From Glandiceps talaboti (Eukaryota; Hemichordata; Enteropneusta; Spengelidae): a DNA stretch of 64,000 nt. The stretch is taken from assembly GCF_964340395.1 (NCBI RefSeq), contig NC_135569.1, positions 2,816,400 through 2,880,399 of the forward strand, given 5' to 3'. The position numbers were made by a program, and so were the translations under genes. The notes beneath the pieces are model-generated. The model searched no databases. It had not been told where the DNA came from and worked only from the letters and a program-made list of their open reading frames with translations. Numbering within the stretch: the stretch's first letter is position 1; each line of letters opens with the position of its first letter. Shown here piece by piece: positions 1-10,850 of the stretch.

Positions 1-76
1 AAATTTATTTATTAGTCCCTGTCTATTTATTATTTCCTGTGATTTTACACAATTCAAATCTATTCTATAGTTTCAG

Positions 77-188
77 ATGCAGAGTAATATTATGGAGAAC
101 CTGAAGGCGTTAACTCAAGAAAAGGCATTGATGGCAGCAGGACATCATGAATTTGCCCAGAGAATAGAATATCTGAAAACTCTACTAG
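77..188 (+). CDS. bmb: bmb exon a (first in window), coiled-coil segment
   Basis: The acceptor is TTTCAG ending at 76 (a TATAG ending at 70 is a second option) and the donor is GTAAAA at 189. It encodes 37 residues with heptad-like spacing (MENLKALTQEKALMAAGHHE, then RIEYLKTLL). It ends in phase 1. Its last ~40 bases and the donor are copied again in the tandem array that follows. Confidence 0.65.
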
Positions 189-3100
189 GTAAAATATACC
201 ACACTTTATAGAATTCTGTATACATGTACACACATGAGTTTGCCCAGAGAATAGAATATCTGAAAACTCTACTAGGTAAAATATACCACACTTTATAGAA
301 TTCTATATACATGTACACACATGAGTTTGCCCAGAGAATAGAATATCTGAAAACTCTACTAGGTAAAATATACCACACTTTATAGAATTCAATATACATG
401 TATACACATCATGAGTTTGCCCAGAGAATAGAATATCTGAAAACTCTACTAGGTAAAATATACCACACTATATAGAATTCCATATACATGTATACACATC
501 ATGAATTTGCCCAGAGAATAGAATATCTGAAAACTCTACGAGGTAAAATATACCACACTTTATAGAATTCTGTATACATGTATACACATCATGAATTTGC
601 CCAGAGAATAGAATATCTGAAAACTCTACGAGGTAAAATATACCACACTTTATAGAATTCAATATACATGTATACACATCATGAGTTTGCCCAGAGAATA
701 GAATATCTGAAAACTCTACTAGGTAAAATATACTACAGGGCTTGAAATTGACAGTAGTCCCGTGTCCACAGACTACCAATTCTTGTCATGGGACTGCCAT
801 AATTAATTTGCAGCTGGTAGCCCAATCAGGTTACCACTGATTATGCGATGATTTTAAAGCATGAAAGATTTACAGACATAAAAGTATTTTAATAACAAAC
901 ATATTTCCAATAGAGGAACCCTGTTTTCAGTTTAGAAATGTTCAACTACTTTCTGAGATTGGTAGCCCACTAGGACTACCAAAGAAAAAAGTTAATTTCA
1001 AGCCCTGTGTAAATATAGAATTCCATATACATATACTTTACAAATTGAAGGGGTGTGGCTATAGTAGTTGTCCCCAGGGCTTCATGGAGTTGGTCCCTGT
1101 TTATATTTGGGGAAGAATTTCTGATCCATATGGCCTCTGTCATCCAATGCATCTTTTTTTTTCAATTTCCAAATTTCAACTACATGTACTTTCACACCTT
1201 CTCAGTCTGTAAGAATTGTTGAATCATTGGTTTTCAGATATCAGGCATACCATCACAGTGTTTTTGCTAAGGTTGGAGAAGCCCAGGTATAGTAACAGAA
1301 ATGGTGAAAGGTATAAAAGTTGCATAGTTCCATTACAATCTACCATAATTTTGTTTGGTAACCCCGGTAAAATGACTGAGGAACTCCGGTAGATTTTACC
1401 TGCTTACCACACTTAAGAAAAGCACTGCATCAGTTGCAATCTTTGATACATCGTGTGTAGTTTTTTGAAATAACAACCATTTTCCTCTGTACAGAGAATA
1501 CCAGTACTCAGTTAATGGCACACGGTATGGATGCAAGAACTAACCATCAACAATTGTTAGATGATCTATCACATATCGGAGACAAAGCTGTTGAAATCTG
1601 GCACAAAATTAGTAAGCAATATGATTTTATTACTGAAACGGTAACAACATACAACACAACTTTATTGCTGTAATATTACTAATAATCTTTAATTATCTTC
1701 AGATGGAAATTCATCTGTTTTGGTAAACCATAGTATCAAATAGAACTTTTGTTCTAAACACAAACTTGAAAATTTTACCTTAAATTTTCAACTGCACACT
1801 TCATTGAAACAGAGAAAGAGGGCAATACAAACTTCCCGGCACCTATGACCCCTTATTAGGCTCGCATGTACTGAATAGTGGGGCTGTTTGTTGACAAAAT
1901 GTGAAGGTGTGCAGTTGAAAATTTAAAGTAAAATTTTCAAGTTTGTGTTTATGTTTGGAACAAAAGTTCAATTCTGGATAATTTAAGGATATGGTTGTCT
2001 CCCAAGAAGTCCAGTGAGGACCATCCCTCATTGTTCAGTGTTGATGCAAGAGTGCACGGTGAAAACCAGCATTGTTTGAAAGTCAAACTGAATGACACTC
2101 TGATCACTTACAGCATGGCCAATTTATTCAATCCCAGACCAGGGCTTAAACCCTGACTGCATTACTTACTGTACAGTCAATTTAACTATGTTGAACATGC
2201 CTCTGTAACCATGATCATTATTCTATGTTCAGTTATGTACATTTAAGGCGCATGGGCTACAGTACGGAATAAAATTATTATTATTACTTAATGTACAGAC
2301 AAGTGGTTTAATCTCTCAAACACTGATAATTAACCCTAAGCAGTAATGATAGAAAGAAATAAAGGAAAATTGTGACACAAAGTTTGTAAGGTAACACTTT
2401 AGTGCACCATCATGTTTTAGCGCTTAGAATACCATGTATAATACGGCTATTTTTTCATTAACTCAGACGGCAGTACCCAACAAATGATGGATAATCAACT
2501 TGATACTGTACAGCACCATGAAAGTATGCTAGCTAATTTAAAGAAAATGAATGAAACAGCCAACCATATTGTGGAATTCTTATCCAAGATGCAAACAGGA
2601 ATTGATAAGAAACTTGGTTGGATTAGCACTATGGTTGGTGGAACAGGTGAGTGAAACATGTTATCAAATAATTTTCAGGAAAGACAATGTCTACAATCAT
2701 AATTTTTGTGAAACTTATCAATCTTCAGTGTTTACAGCAAATACAATTATTACTCCTTATATGGACCAATAGTGGCACAATGGCCCTTTAGACTTCCGCA
2801 ACTCACAGGTAGAGCATACATTCCATTGCAGCCTCTATTAGTGCATGGGGTTAGGGCATTCACATTGCAATTTCTATCAGTGTGCCCTCTAATGATAGCG
2901 AAATTTTGTTGTTGTGAGTCAAAATGATAAAACTGACATTTCTTGTGAGTCACCACATAGTAAGAGATGGGGGAATATCAAATTTTGGTGCGTCACTAGA
3001 AATTGTGCATCATCTCTATCCTACCTGGTCCCCAATTACAAAACAGGGTTGGGTTGACTGGGGCATAATTGTGGTTCAAATCTTGTCAAAGGATATTAGC

Positions 3101-5167
3101 TACTAAGAACAAAACTTGAGCAATGAGGCTTGAATCCACAACCTGCAGATTGTGACTGTAGCCATTTGACCATTACAACTCCACTGTTGTTTATAAATGG
3201 ACTGTCTAAGCATTAGCTGACACCATGATGTTGTTAAAAAAAGTTGAAAATGTCTCATTGATATAGATAGTGACCATCTGGATTAGAATTTATTTTCAAT
3301 TTTTAATAATTATTTAAAACAACTTTAGTATGTTTTTGTCCTTGAAAAACAACGTAAAATAACATCAAGTCCATGTTTATAACTTTGAGTCAATAAATTA
3401 CAAATAATGTTAAAATTTTGTTATTGTATGTACAATAACAAATATTTCACACGTGTTAAAAATGTTTTACAATGTATTGAGTTACTAACAAGGCTGTGTT
3501 ATACATTATTTCACATTCTTTTTTCTAGTAGAAAAACCTAGTACAGTTATTTATAAATTAGAAATCCAAAATAAATACCCAATTCTCATCCATTTGGCCA
3601 CTTAATACAATTCTCGCTATCTGCAATACAATTCTATGCATCGCTAAGGAGTCAAATGGAACGCAGTCTCGCGACCGCGCTTGCATTTGTCGACACCTAC
3701 ACTTCCGGTCGCCTATGTCAATACATGTGAATGTTTCTTCCCAACAGTTTAATTTGTAACAAATAAGATAAACGCAAGTTTTAAGCTCATATAATTATAG
3801 AGGTGGGAAATTTAAATATGTACAGTATCTTTCCAGAGCAAAATTACAAGAGATGTCTACAACTGAAAATGGGAAAGAAACATTCCTGTGTATTAGCATA
3901 GCTGACCGGAAGTGTAGTTGTCGACATTAGAACGCGTTGTCGCGCGACTTCGTTCCATTTGACCCCACAGTGATGTGTAGAATTGTATTGCAGGTAGCGA
4001 GAATTATATAAAATTGAATTTGGCTGATCGACCAGTGAATTACCCTTTAAAAAATTATCCTGTTTTCTATTTGTAGGTGATCAATTATCCATGGTGATGA
4101 CATGTGTCTGTCATATCCTCTACTTCATCATGACCTGTATCTTAGTCACATTTCTACAAACACCGATGTTATCTAGATTTGTACTCTTGGTTTTAGTTCC
4201 ACTCAATGCAGTATCTGAAATCAAACACAAGAAAAGTTTGGATTTTGCATCGTTGTCATGGTTTCTAGGTCTAACCATAATGGGTAGGTGTCATTGCATT
4301 CTGTTTTTTTTCCAATCTTTCCAATGACCACAATGAGAATATGTGGCATTGCTTTCTTGTGTTATCCCTGGCATTACTTTCAATGTATATTTTTACATTT
4401 ATGTTATTGCCAAACACTAAATCTACACCTGTATTATATCATATACATTTATTTATATTTGCATAACTTGTCCTAGATTTGTTAGTAACAGTAAGTTCAT
4501 ATATAGGAGTGGTACATGTACCTTCCAGGATATGTATTGATATAAAGTTAGTTACTTACATTTATTTAATAAACTTTGACAACAGACAGGAAGACCACAT
4601 ATGTGGCTAACATCTATAAATGTGGATACCAGGATTCAGAGTCAATGCAGGAGAAAATTAGTGAAAATGTTTACTATGCTCTTACTTATATTGTGGCAAA
4701 TTTAATCAAACCCACACTTGGGCTCAAATCCTGGTCACAATAGTAAAAAGCAAGTTACAGTGGCAAGAGGCAAGTGGGTTTAACGACTCAGTCACTTACC
4801 ATCCCTCTACATGGTGTAGTTGTAGCCTGTTTTTACCTGTTAATAACTTGACTTTTGTTCATCATTTTTCCCACCAGCCAACTGGTTTTATATCTTCGTT
4901 TATTCAATAATCCAACAAAGATACAAGTCAAGAAATTCAGAACAAAACAGATATAAAACCTCTCAGCAAATATCTGAAGATTTATTATCGACGTCATGTG
5001 GTGGTTCTAGCCTTGCTTTGACAGAAAGGTATGTGTAATGTGCAGAGCCAATTACAGCACAGCTCTCTTCAATGATGTGTGGATGTCCCAGCCAATCCTT
5101 TGCTTTGACAGAAGAGTGATCTAATATTCTGAATTTGAGATTGACCAATTGCGCCGCATCTTTCTTT

Positions 5168-5217
<50 letters not shown>

Positions 5218-8200
5218 GCATTCTGTATGGTAATACATGCATCAAAATTTTAAAATCCATGAATATGAAACATGTGTACATATGCTACATGTACAAGTGT
5301 CTGACTTCTAAACTTAATGTATACTGTGGATATCAAGGGTATGTTTATAGATGTATCAACATAACCACAAGTATTCTCTATATTTCAATTGCAACACTTC
5401 ATAAGATTAATTTAGTTCATCATTCATAAAACAAATGTTCTTGTAATGAATGCAAGCAAATGAACAAACCTAGATATACGATGAAAAATATGTAAGATTT
5501 TTTTTTCATAATCAGGCAAAATAGCAAGAAACTTATATGGGGGCGGGGGAGGGGGGGGGGGACTCCTGGAATAATGACTCGAAAAGTCGGGGACGATTAC
5601 TTGCACGGAGCCCACAGGTGCTATATTTGCCAGGCCTGGGTGACTCTGGGATAGCCTGTGGACTGACTTGGAAAGCCTTGACAGTTCCACAGCAACGTGA
5701 TATAGAGCGTGCAGCATAGCCCTGTCACGTAGTCCCAAACCCGAATGGATCTCTGTAGCATTTGTGTTTGTTTGTTTGTGTGTATTTGTCTGCATAACAG
5801 AAAATCGCTGGGAGGAATTCCCAGGACAAAAATTAAAAAAAACAACAAAAAAACTTATATGACATATTAATATGTTTAAGCCCTTCGATAGTAGGCCTAA
5901 AAAAAATTATGTGGTTCTAATTACACTCAATTTTAGAATAGGTGGGGTAGATTATTTAAAAAGAAACATTTTTTTTTTCATGTGCGAGTGTCTAGTTCAG
6001 GTAGTTATGTTTTCCGTTGTTTTCCATATACCATTCCAAAATTTTTTTGAGAAAACTAACTAACACTGGTACTTTGTTTCTGTTGCAGTGAAAAGAAATT
6101 AACAGCTGTGGTGAAAGAAGCTGTATCTCAGGAGGTGAAAAAACTCATCAATGGTATGGCTTTACAATTTTCATTGTTGACTACTGTATTAGGATGTAGG
6201 TATCTTGTTTTATTACCATATAAGGATGTAGGCACCTTGTTGACTACCATATTGAGGATGTAGGTACCGAGTTTTATTACCATATAAGGATATAGGGACC
6301 TTGTTTTATTACCATATACGGATGTAGGGACCTTGTTTTATTACCATATAAGGATGTACACATATTGCCGTATTAGGAAGCAGGTACCTAGTTTTATTAC
6401 CATATAAGGATGTAGGAGTGGGACCTTGTTTTATTAGCATATAAGGATGTACACATATCGTATGAGTACCAATGATATTAGGAAGTTGGCACCTTGTTTG
6501 ATTACAACGTTAATGTTTACTAGTGTTTTGTTTCAATCATAGCCAACCACCAACTATCATTAGTTTATTTTGATTTAGTGCTACAAAGCCTTCATATTTT
6601 ACATTTCTTTCATTTCTGTCTTAGTTGTACTGGATGGATGGAGTCTAGACAACCACCTATGTCGGGGTAAGTTTATTTCCCATCATGCACTATTCAAAAT
6701 GGTGGAGGAATTGTTCTTCAAAATCTGCTAATGTTTTGTGCAGTACTATCTATGTCAGGATATTTGTGTGTGGAAAACCAGTATCAAAAAACATTGTGAT
6801 GTGGAAAAAATTCAAAATGGCACATCAGTGTTTCCCTTTTTTAACTGACACGTTTTCTAAATACTAAATATAATACTTATTGGAAAATCTGGCCTACGTC
6901 AAGTAGATCTTGTCATCTATGATACGTCAAATTAAAGATGTATCTACACTTATGTAATCAGCCAGTTCACTTTGCCTGTTTAGTATACATTCCCCATGTT
7001 AGTTCTGTTGTAGCCATCAGGGATGTAGCTAATAACAGGAGCTCGTAAGTTGTGAAAATTAGGAAGATATTACTGCTACTTTTCACAATTTACCAGCTTT
7101 TAACAAAGAATATTCAAATAAATTCCTGAAAAAGTAGCCGGCAAACGTTGTGGAATATCCGGTTGTTATTACCGGCTACTGGCTGTTATCAACATCCCTG
7201 ATCATGTCCTATCTATCCGATAGCCTGACATCTACTTTAAGTAGGATGGCTTGATAAATAACACATAGAATAGTACCAAAAGTTACAGCTTAGATGCAAA
7301 TAAATACTCGAGACAATTTCTGAAGGATGTCCGCTGGGAGGCTGTCCTTATGTCATTCATATTTCATGTTTTCATATTTATATATTATAGAATCCATCAC
7401 ACAGTCTGAAGCAACGCCTTCCGAAATCACCAGGATTTCATCTAGTTGTCAAGATGATACAAGTTCCATGAATGTGTTGCATCTACCTTCTCTGAACACT
7501 ACACTGAATGACAGATCAACAGTGCACTATACCCATGACAACAGTGACCATGACAACAGTTACCATGTCAGCAATACAGTGGTATGTCCTACTGTATCTC
7601 CAATCAATTCAAGTATTCTGACACCACACTCGGTTACAACTACACCAATGCCAGCAGTACATGTCCAAGATAATGATGCTTTAGGTACAGTACCATCACC
7701 ATCACCATCACCATCACTGGATTTGGTCAAAAAACAACTGGATAAGATGATGGATGTTGCCATGGATACACCTGCAAGGTTACGAAGGAGTTCAATCTCC
7801 AGTGTATCAACAAATATCAGGTAAGACTGCGTTGCCATGGATTTATTGGTTGATATTTTGTACTATAGAGACATCTTGCTGAATAACAAAATGGAATTAT
7901 ACAAACTAAATACTACATAAGCCTGAACATTTCCATCAGACTGCACATTTTACTTAATTTCAATGAAAAAAGAAACCCAAAAATATGTAGTTTGTTTAAA
8001 TTATTGTTATACTATATAGTAACTATATTGTACAAAGCAAATGGCAATGCTAATCACAGTCTCCAGTAGCCAAATGCTAACTTTCAATACAGTCCAACTG
8101 TGTATTTGAACCATGACTGGATACCATCTCCCACCTATTTACAACAGTCAACTCTCAGGTGATACCACTTGGAGGTCACCTGACCATTACAACATAACAT

Positions 8201-8903
8201 CATTACGCTGATGTCTGAGTGATTTGGATGAAAGCTACGTAGTCGCTTCAAAAAGTAGATTCCAATAAGGTAACTTCACTAATATGAAGGGGGTATATCC
8301 TCCCCCCTTTCAGCCGAAGTCAGGAAGCAAAATCATATATTTATTCACAATATGAAGTGAACACTTTTTAACTGCTCTTGGATGCTGAGTAGAGAGAAAT
8401 AAAACTCTGACAATATTTCATTTAATCATTAATTATACTTTATTTGTATATATCTTATGTCTGATTCTTGGATAAAAGGTTGCGGAAAACATGAATTTGA
8501 CTGCGAGAGCAGATGTAGGGAGACCTTTCGCAAGTAGCGCACAACTTAGCAGGAACACTGCAGTGTGGTTGTATCAAACAGCTGCCGAATTGTAACTTGC
8601 AATGAGCTGTAAATATTTTAGTCTACAGACAAAGCTATTCATTGTATGCAACATTGTTGCTTTGTCTGTTGCCTGTGTAACAGTACCACCTAAGTTGACA
8701 GATATTAACTGCAGATGTGTAACCCAATGATGATTATCATCATACACATACATTATGACTGGTTAATAAACATATTTTTATTTTGTAGTGTCAGCTCCAC
8801 TGGAACACCTCGCAGACCATGCCATGGTATAACCAAGACAGGACTTCGATGCAAGAGATCTGCTGTGAGAGGCAAAGACTACTGCTCTACACATCAGTCA
8901 TAG
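77..8903 (+). CDS. bmb: Brambleberry-like nuclear fusion (KAR5/GEX1 family) protein, 3' part, nine exons
   Basis: Exons: 77-188, 1495-1611, 2467-2646, 4077-4283, 4878-5028, 6089-6153, 6625-6666, 7391-7820, 8789-8903 (TAG 8901-8903). Phases agree at every junction (1,1,1,1,2,1,1,2). The in-window protein is about 470 residues and its N-terminus lies upstream of the window. Order seen: helical, coiled-coil-like exons 1-3 (LLDDLSHIGDKAVEIW; MVGGTGDQ), three hydrophobic segments in exons 4-5 (around HILYFIMTCILVTFL, RFVLLVLVPL and SWFLGLTIMGANWFYIFVY), a basic and Ser-rich tail, and a C-terminal Cys/His motif. This coiled-coil plus membrane layout matches brambleberry, the animal relative of yeast Kar5 and plant GEX1. 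Those proteins sit in the nuclear envelope and promote pronuclear or karyomere membrane fusion. Assignment is by recalled architecture and motifs. An unrelated coiled-coil membrane protein is the main alternative. Confidence 0.72.
148..735 (+). repeat. 87-90 bp tandem array copying an exon end and its splice donor, 7 copies
   Basis: Copies begin at 148 (the exon itself), 235, 322, 412, 502, 592 and 682, with periods 87, 87, 90, 90, 90, 90. Each carries TTTGCCCAGAGAATAGAATA, the following codons and the donor AG|GTAAAA. The intronic part always contains a stop after the donor, so read-through is not coding. Confidence 0.92.
735..1008. mobile_element. Non-autonomous DNA element with ACAGGGCTTGAAATT termini
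   Basis: The terminal inverted repeats read ACAGGGCTTGAAATT on the left and its complement AATTTCAAGCCCTGT on the right. Internal sub-terminal copies of TGGTAGYCC-type sequence are also present. The CAGGG start resembles hAT-type MITEs. I did not find clean 8-bp target duplications. Confidence 0.6.
1495..1611 (+). CDS. bmb: bmb exon b
   Basis: CTGTACAG acceptor and GTAAGC donor; 117 nt, phase 1-1. It encodes ENTSTQLMAHGMDARTNHQQ followed by LLDDLSHIGDKAVEIWHKI, an amphipathic helical segment upstream of the membrane region. Confidence 0.7.
1742..1972. repeat. Foldback (inverted repeat) element
   Basis: The left arm AGAACTTTTGTTC...AACACAAACTTGAAAATTTTA pairs with the right arm ending TTTGGAACAAAAGTTC. 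The arms are about 65 bp with few mismatches around a 90-bp spacer. It is probably a MITE relic in a bmb intron. Confidence 0.7.
1994..2165 (+). repeat. Dispersed repeat (TGTCTCCCAAGAAGTCC family), copy 1
   Basis: It shares long stretches with 57356-57560 (TGTCTCCCAAGAAGTCC, GTGAAAACC-type, GTCAAACTGAAYGACACTC, CTTACAG). A third, more diverged copy lies at 4615-4800. It is probably a SINE or MITE family. Confidence 0.6.
2467..2646 (+). CDS. bmb: bmb exon c, coiled coil
   Basis: ACTCAG acceptor and GTGAGT donor; 180 nt, phase 1-1. It encodes a Gln/Met-rich helix (LDTVQHHESMLANLKKMNET) ending in KLGWISTMVGGT just before the first hydrophobic segment. Confidence 0.72.
3268..3605. mobile_element. 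Foldback MITE of the AGTGGYCATATGGATGAG family, diverged copy
   Basis: The ends AGTGACCATCTGGATTAGAA and TCTCATCCATTTGGCCACTT are inverted relatives. The interior has CTTGAAAAACAACGTAAA and other blocks shared with the copies at 10500-10850 and 36386-36709. Confidence 0.65.
3609..4005. repeat. Long foldback element
   Basis: The left arm runs from AATTCTCGCTA through GTCAAATGGAACG and ACTTCCGGTC. The right arm is its complement, with GACCGGAAGT, CGTTCCATTTGAC and TAGCGAGAATT. It is GC-richer than its surroundings and sits in the intron before the bmb membrane exon. Confidence 0.8.
4077..4283 (+). CDS. bmb: bmb exon d, membrane segments 1-2 and start of 3
   Basis: TTGTAG acceptor and GTAGGT donor; 207 nt, phase 1-1. 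Two strongly hydrophobic stretches (from VCHILYFIMTCILVTFL and from RFVLLVLVPL) are followed by a basic loop (EIKHKKS) and the start of a third (LSWFLGLTIMG). Confidence 0.78.
4610..4800 (+). repeat. Dispersed repeat, diverged copy (family of 1994-2165)
   Basis: It shares TTCAGAGTCAATGCAGGAG, GTGGCAAATTTAATCAAACC and GCAAGAGGCAAGTGGGTTTA-like blocks with the copy at 57356-57580. Confidence 0.5.
4878..5028 (+). CDS. bmb: bmb exon e, third membrane segment and basic tail
   Basis: CCACCAG acceptor and GTATGT donor; phase 1 in, 2 out. ANWFYIFVYSIIQRYKSR completes the third hydrophobic segment and runs into a polar tail (SQQISEDLLSTSCGGSS). Confidence 0.75.
5169..5216. repeat. (AC)n microsatellite
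   Basis: About 24 uninterrupted AC dinucleotides. Confidence 0.97.
5556..5826 (+). mobile_element. SINE copy lacking its tRNA head
   Basis: GGGGACTCCTGGAATAATGA through GGGAGGAATTCCCAG closely matches 28585-28850, where the same body is preceded by a tRNA-like head. It includes the block GTGATATAGAGCGTGC and a (TTTG)n stretch. The copy appears 5' truncated and starts in a G-run. Confidence 0.8.
5889..6050 (+). repeat. Dispersed element fragment (TAGGCCTAAAAAAAA family)
   Basis: It matches the reverse complement of 29935-30058 (shared GGTGGGGYAG, CATGTG and CTAGTTCAGGT blocks) and part of 45868-45940. Confidence 0.6.
6089..6153 (+). CDS. bmb: bmb exon f
   Basis: TTGCAG acceptor and GTATGG donor; 65 nt, phase 2-1. 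It encodes EKKLTAVVKEAVSQEVKKLI, a short amphipathic helix. Confidence 0.68.
6185..6490 (+). repeat. ~36-40 bp tandem repeat (ATAAGGATGTAGGNACCTTG)
   Basis: About eight irregular copies of TTTTATTACCATATAAGGAT followed by GTAGG(T)ACC, in a bmb intron. Confidence 0.85.
6625..6666 (+). CDS. bmb: bmb exon g (small, 42 nt)
   Basis: CTTAG acceptor and GTAAGT donor, phase 1-1, encoding VVLDGWSLDNHLCR. It is supported by exact phase continuity on both sides. No domain is recognised. Confidence 0.55.
7017..7203. repeat. Short inverted-repeat element
   Basis: The ends TCAGGGATGTAGCTAATAAC and GCTGTTATCAACATCCCTGA are inverted, with TTGTGAAAA/TTTTCACAA inside. It is a MITE candidate upstream of bmb exon h. 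Confidence 0.65.
7391..7820 (+). CDS. bmb: bmb exon h, long Ser/Thr-rich region
   Basis: TATAG acceptor and GTAAGA donor; 430 nt, phase 1-2. It encodes about 143 residues rich in Ser, Thr, Asp and His, with an (SP)n run (VPSPSPSPSLD) and a terminal helical/basic patch (LDLVKKQLDKMMDVAMDTPA then RLRRSSISS, a plausible basophilic kinase site). It is likely disordered. Confidence 0.75.
8789..8903 (+). CDS. bmb: bmb last exon, C-terminal Cys/His motif
   Basis: TTTGTAG acceptor, stop TAG at 8901-8903. It encodes a C-x2-G-x-T-x2-G-x2-C-x9-10-C-x2-H type motif (PCHGITKTGLRCKRSA, then GKDYCSTHQS). The spacing suggests a small zinc-binding knuckle. The bases 8904-9000 partly repeat the end of this exon twice (GTGAGAGATC...CATCAGTCATAGAT), a small post-stop duplication. 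Confidence 0.75.
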
Positions 8904-9229
8904 ATAGGATGTGAGAGATCTGCTGTGACAGGCAAAGACGACTGACCAGTCATAGATGGAATGTGAGAGATCAGCTGTGTGACACTCTACACATCAGTCA
9001 TAGATAGAGGATACTCTTGATCATTCGATATTTCTTTGTCCGTTTCTCTTTCACATTCACACATCCACACACTTGCTTTATCTCTCTGTGAAAGCTCAAG
9101 AACGAATACACAGGACAAATTGTAAGTAGTAAATTTATTCATATTTTGCAAGTCATAAATGTTATGATGTAGTTTATCCACAAATATGTGCAATCCATAG
9201 ATGCAATGTCATTGTATGCAACTCCAGGA

Positions 9230-9235
9230 AATAAA
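9230..9235 (+). terminator. Candidate polyadenylation signal of bmb
   Basis: AATAAA lies about 330 bases after the bmb stop and is the first canonical hexamer there. Another AATAAA near 10489 could serve a longer 3' UTR. Confidence 0.4.
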
Positions 9236-9254
9236 GGTATTGTCATAAACTTTG

Positions 9255-9600
9255 AATTCTTGAGACTCATTCCATGATTTCACATCACACACATTTTTTT
9301 TTGCCAGGAAACATAAAATATTGAAACTCTACTTCATCTCTATTGATCTCGCACTGCTCCACCATTGCATCATGGAACTTCATATGTATTAGATGCATAC
9401 TGAATATTCATGACTCCTAAATGCATATTACCTTTAGATAAAGTCATGAATATTCAGTGTGCATCTAATACATATGAATGTATGTTAAGTCCCATGATGC
9501 AACAGTGGACCAGTGTGAGAACAGTAAAGGTGAAAAGTGTGTTTCCTGGCAATCGTGAAAAAAATTAAATGGTATGAAATCATGACTTGACTCTCCGGAA
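9255..9600. repeat. Foldback element with conserved centre CATGATGCAA
   Basis: The arms pair GAGACTCATTCCATGATTTC with GAAATCATGACTTGACTC, GCCAGGAAACA with TGTTTCCTGGC, and GATGCATACTGAATATTCATGA with its complement. It resembles the element at 30895-31375. Confidence 0.75.
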
Positions 9601-10234
9601 CACAAATTTTATGAATATCCATTATTTCCTGAAGTGCCGTTTCCCTTTATCAACACTTTTATAATGTAATATGTAACTTCCTGTGAATCATGACTAAAAG
9701 AGACATTTTACTTCCAAATCATTTGCAGCATGTGTGCTTTGAAAATTTATAAAATTGTTTGAAAGATTTTACATATACTTAAATAATACTTTATATAAAA
9801 CAAATTTTAATGTAATGTCTATTGAAAGAAATATCAATGTTAACTCTCAATGTTTGTGTATGTATATGTGCTAAATTTTTTGTCATCAAATTTATTTTAT
9901 TTTGAAGATGTTTTCGATGTGCATTTGTCACAAATATTTGCAATCGGATTGAAGTCTGATAAAAGAGAAGAACACAATTATTTATCGTATTTCACATCTG
10001 TATTTTTTATTTCTTCAGTTAGAGACATTGAGGGTTTATATCTTGGATCAATAGTTTTATGATATAAACAAAAAGTGTGTGAATAACTAAAAGTAGACTT
10101 GATATGTTCTCTCATATCAGATTTGTATTAAAGTGAAGTTTTACTGACAAATACAGCTGGTTTTGTCTCAGCTTGCAAATACTACTAAATGATGTATCCA
10201 GATCAGTGACACTGATCCCAAGATTTTATGGTGT

Positions 10235-10385
10235 GATAGACACAATGAAGATAACACACAAACATCCCTTACAGTGTCTGCTCTGTATTTCATTAATGAT
10301 AACAAAAGCAAAATACTTTAAAAATGTAATAAAATACAGAGTGGACACTGTAAGTGATGTTTGTATGTTATCTTTAATGTGTTTT
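10235..10385. repeat. Foldback element
   Basis: GAAGATAACACACAAACATC, TTACAGTGTC and CTCTGTATTT on the left pair with AAATACAGAG, GACACTGTAA and GATGTTTGTATGTTATCTT on the right. Confidence 0.7.
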
Positions 10386-10499
10386 TCTCAACATGAGGCC
10401 TTGTGATTAGTCTCTCTGATCTTACTACATTGTTTAATGGCATTTGCTAGCTAAGACATAACCGGCTGTAATTCTTGTATATGCATCCAATAAAGCATA

Positions 10500-10850
10500 T
10501 TAAAGTGGTCATATGGATGAGGATTGGGGTATTTATTTTGGATTTTTAATTTACATAACAATTTTATCATGACTTTGTACTTGAAAAGTCAATGTGAAAC
10601 AATATAGACCAAGTCTGTGTCTCAATACCCTGCAAAATGCTAAAAAATGTGTAAAAAGTTTTTTATTGTATATACAATAAAAAACATTTTACACATATTT
10701 ATCAATCTTTTGCAATTTATAAAATTTCAAACAAGGATTTGGCAAACATTGTTTCACATTGATTTTTCAAGTAATAAGTCATGATAAAATTGTTTTGTAG
10801 ATTAAAAATCCAAAATAAATACCCAATCCTCATCGATATGACCACTTTAA
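10500..10850. mobile_element. Foldback MITE, TTAAAGTGGTCATATGGATG family, best copy
   Basis: The termini TTAAAGTGG and CCACTTTAA and the sub-terminal GGGTATTTATTTTGGATTTT are mirrored by AAAATCCAAAATAAATACCC. Nearly the whole ~350 bp folds back around ATTGTATATACAAT. Related copies lie at 3268-3605 and 36386-36709, with a remnant near 51930-51980. Confidence 0.85.

Noticed and set aside
5424-5848. ORFs around 5424-5848 and 28514-28747 with similar protein sequence
   Set aside because: Both are readings of the same SINE body, not a gene family.
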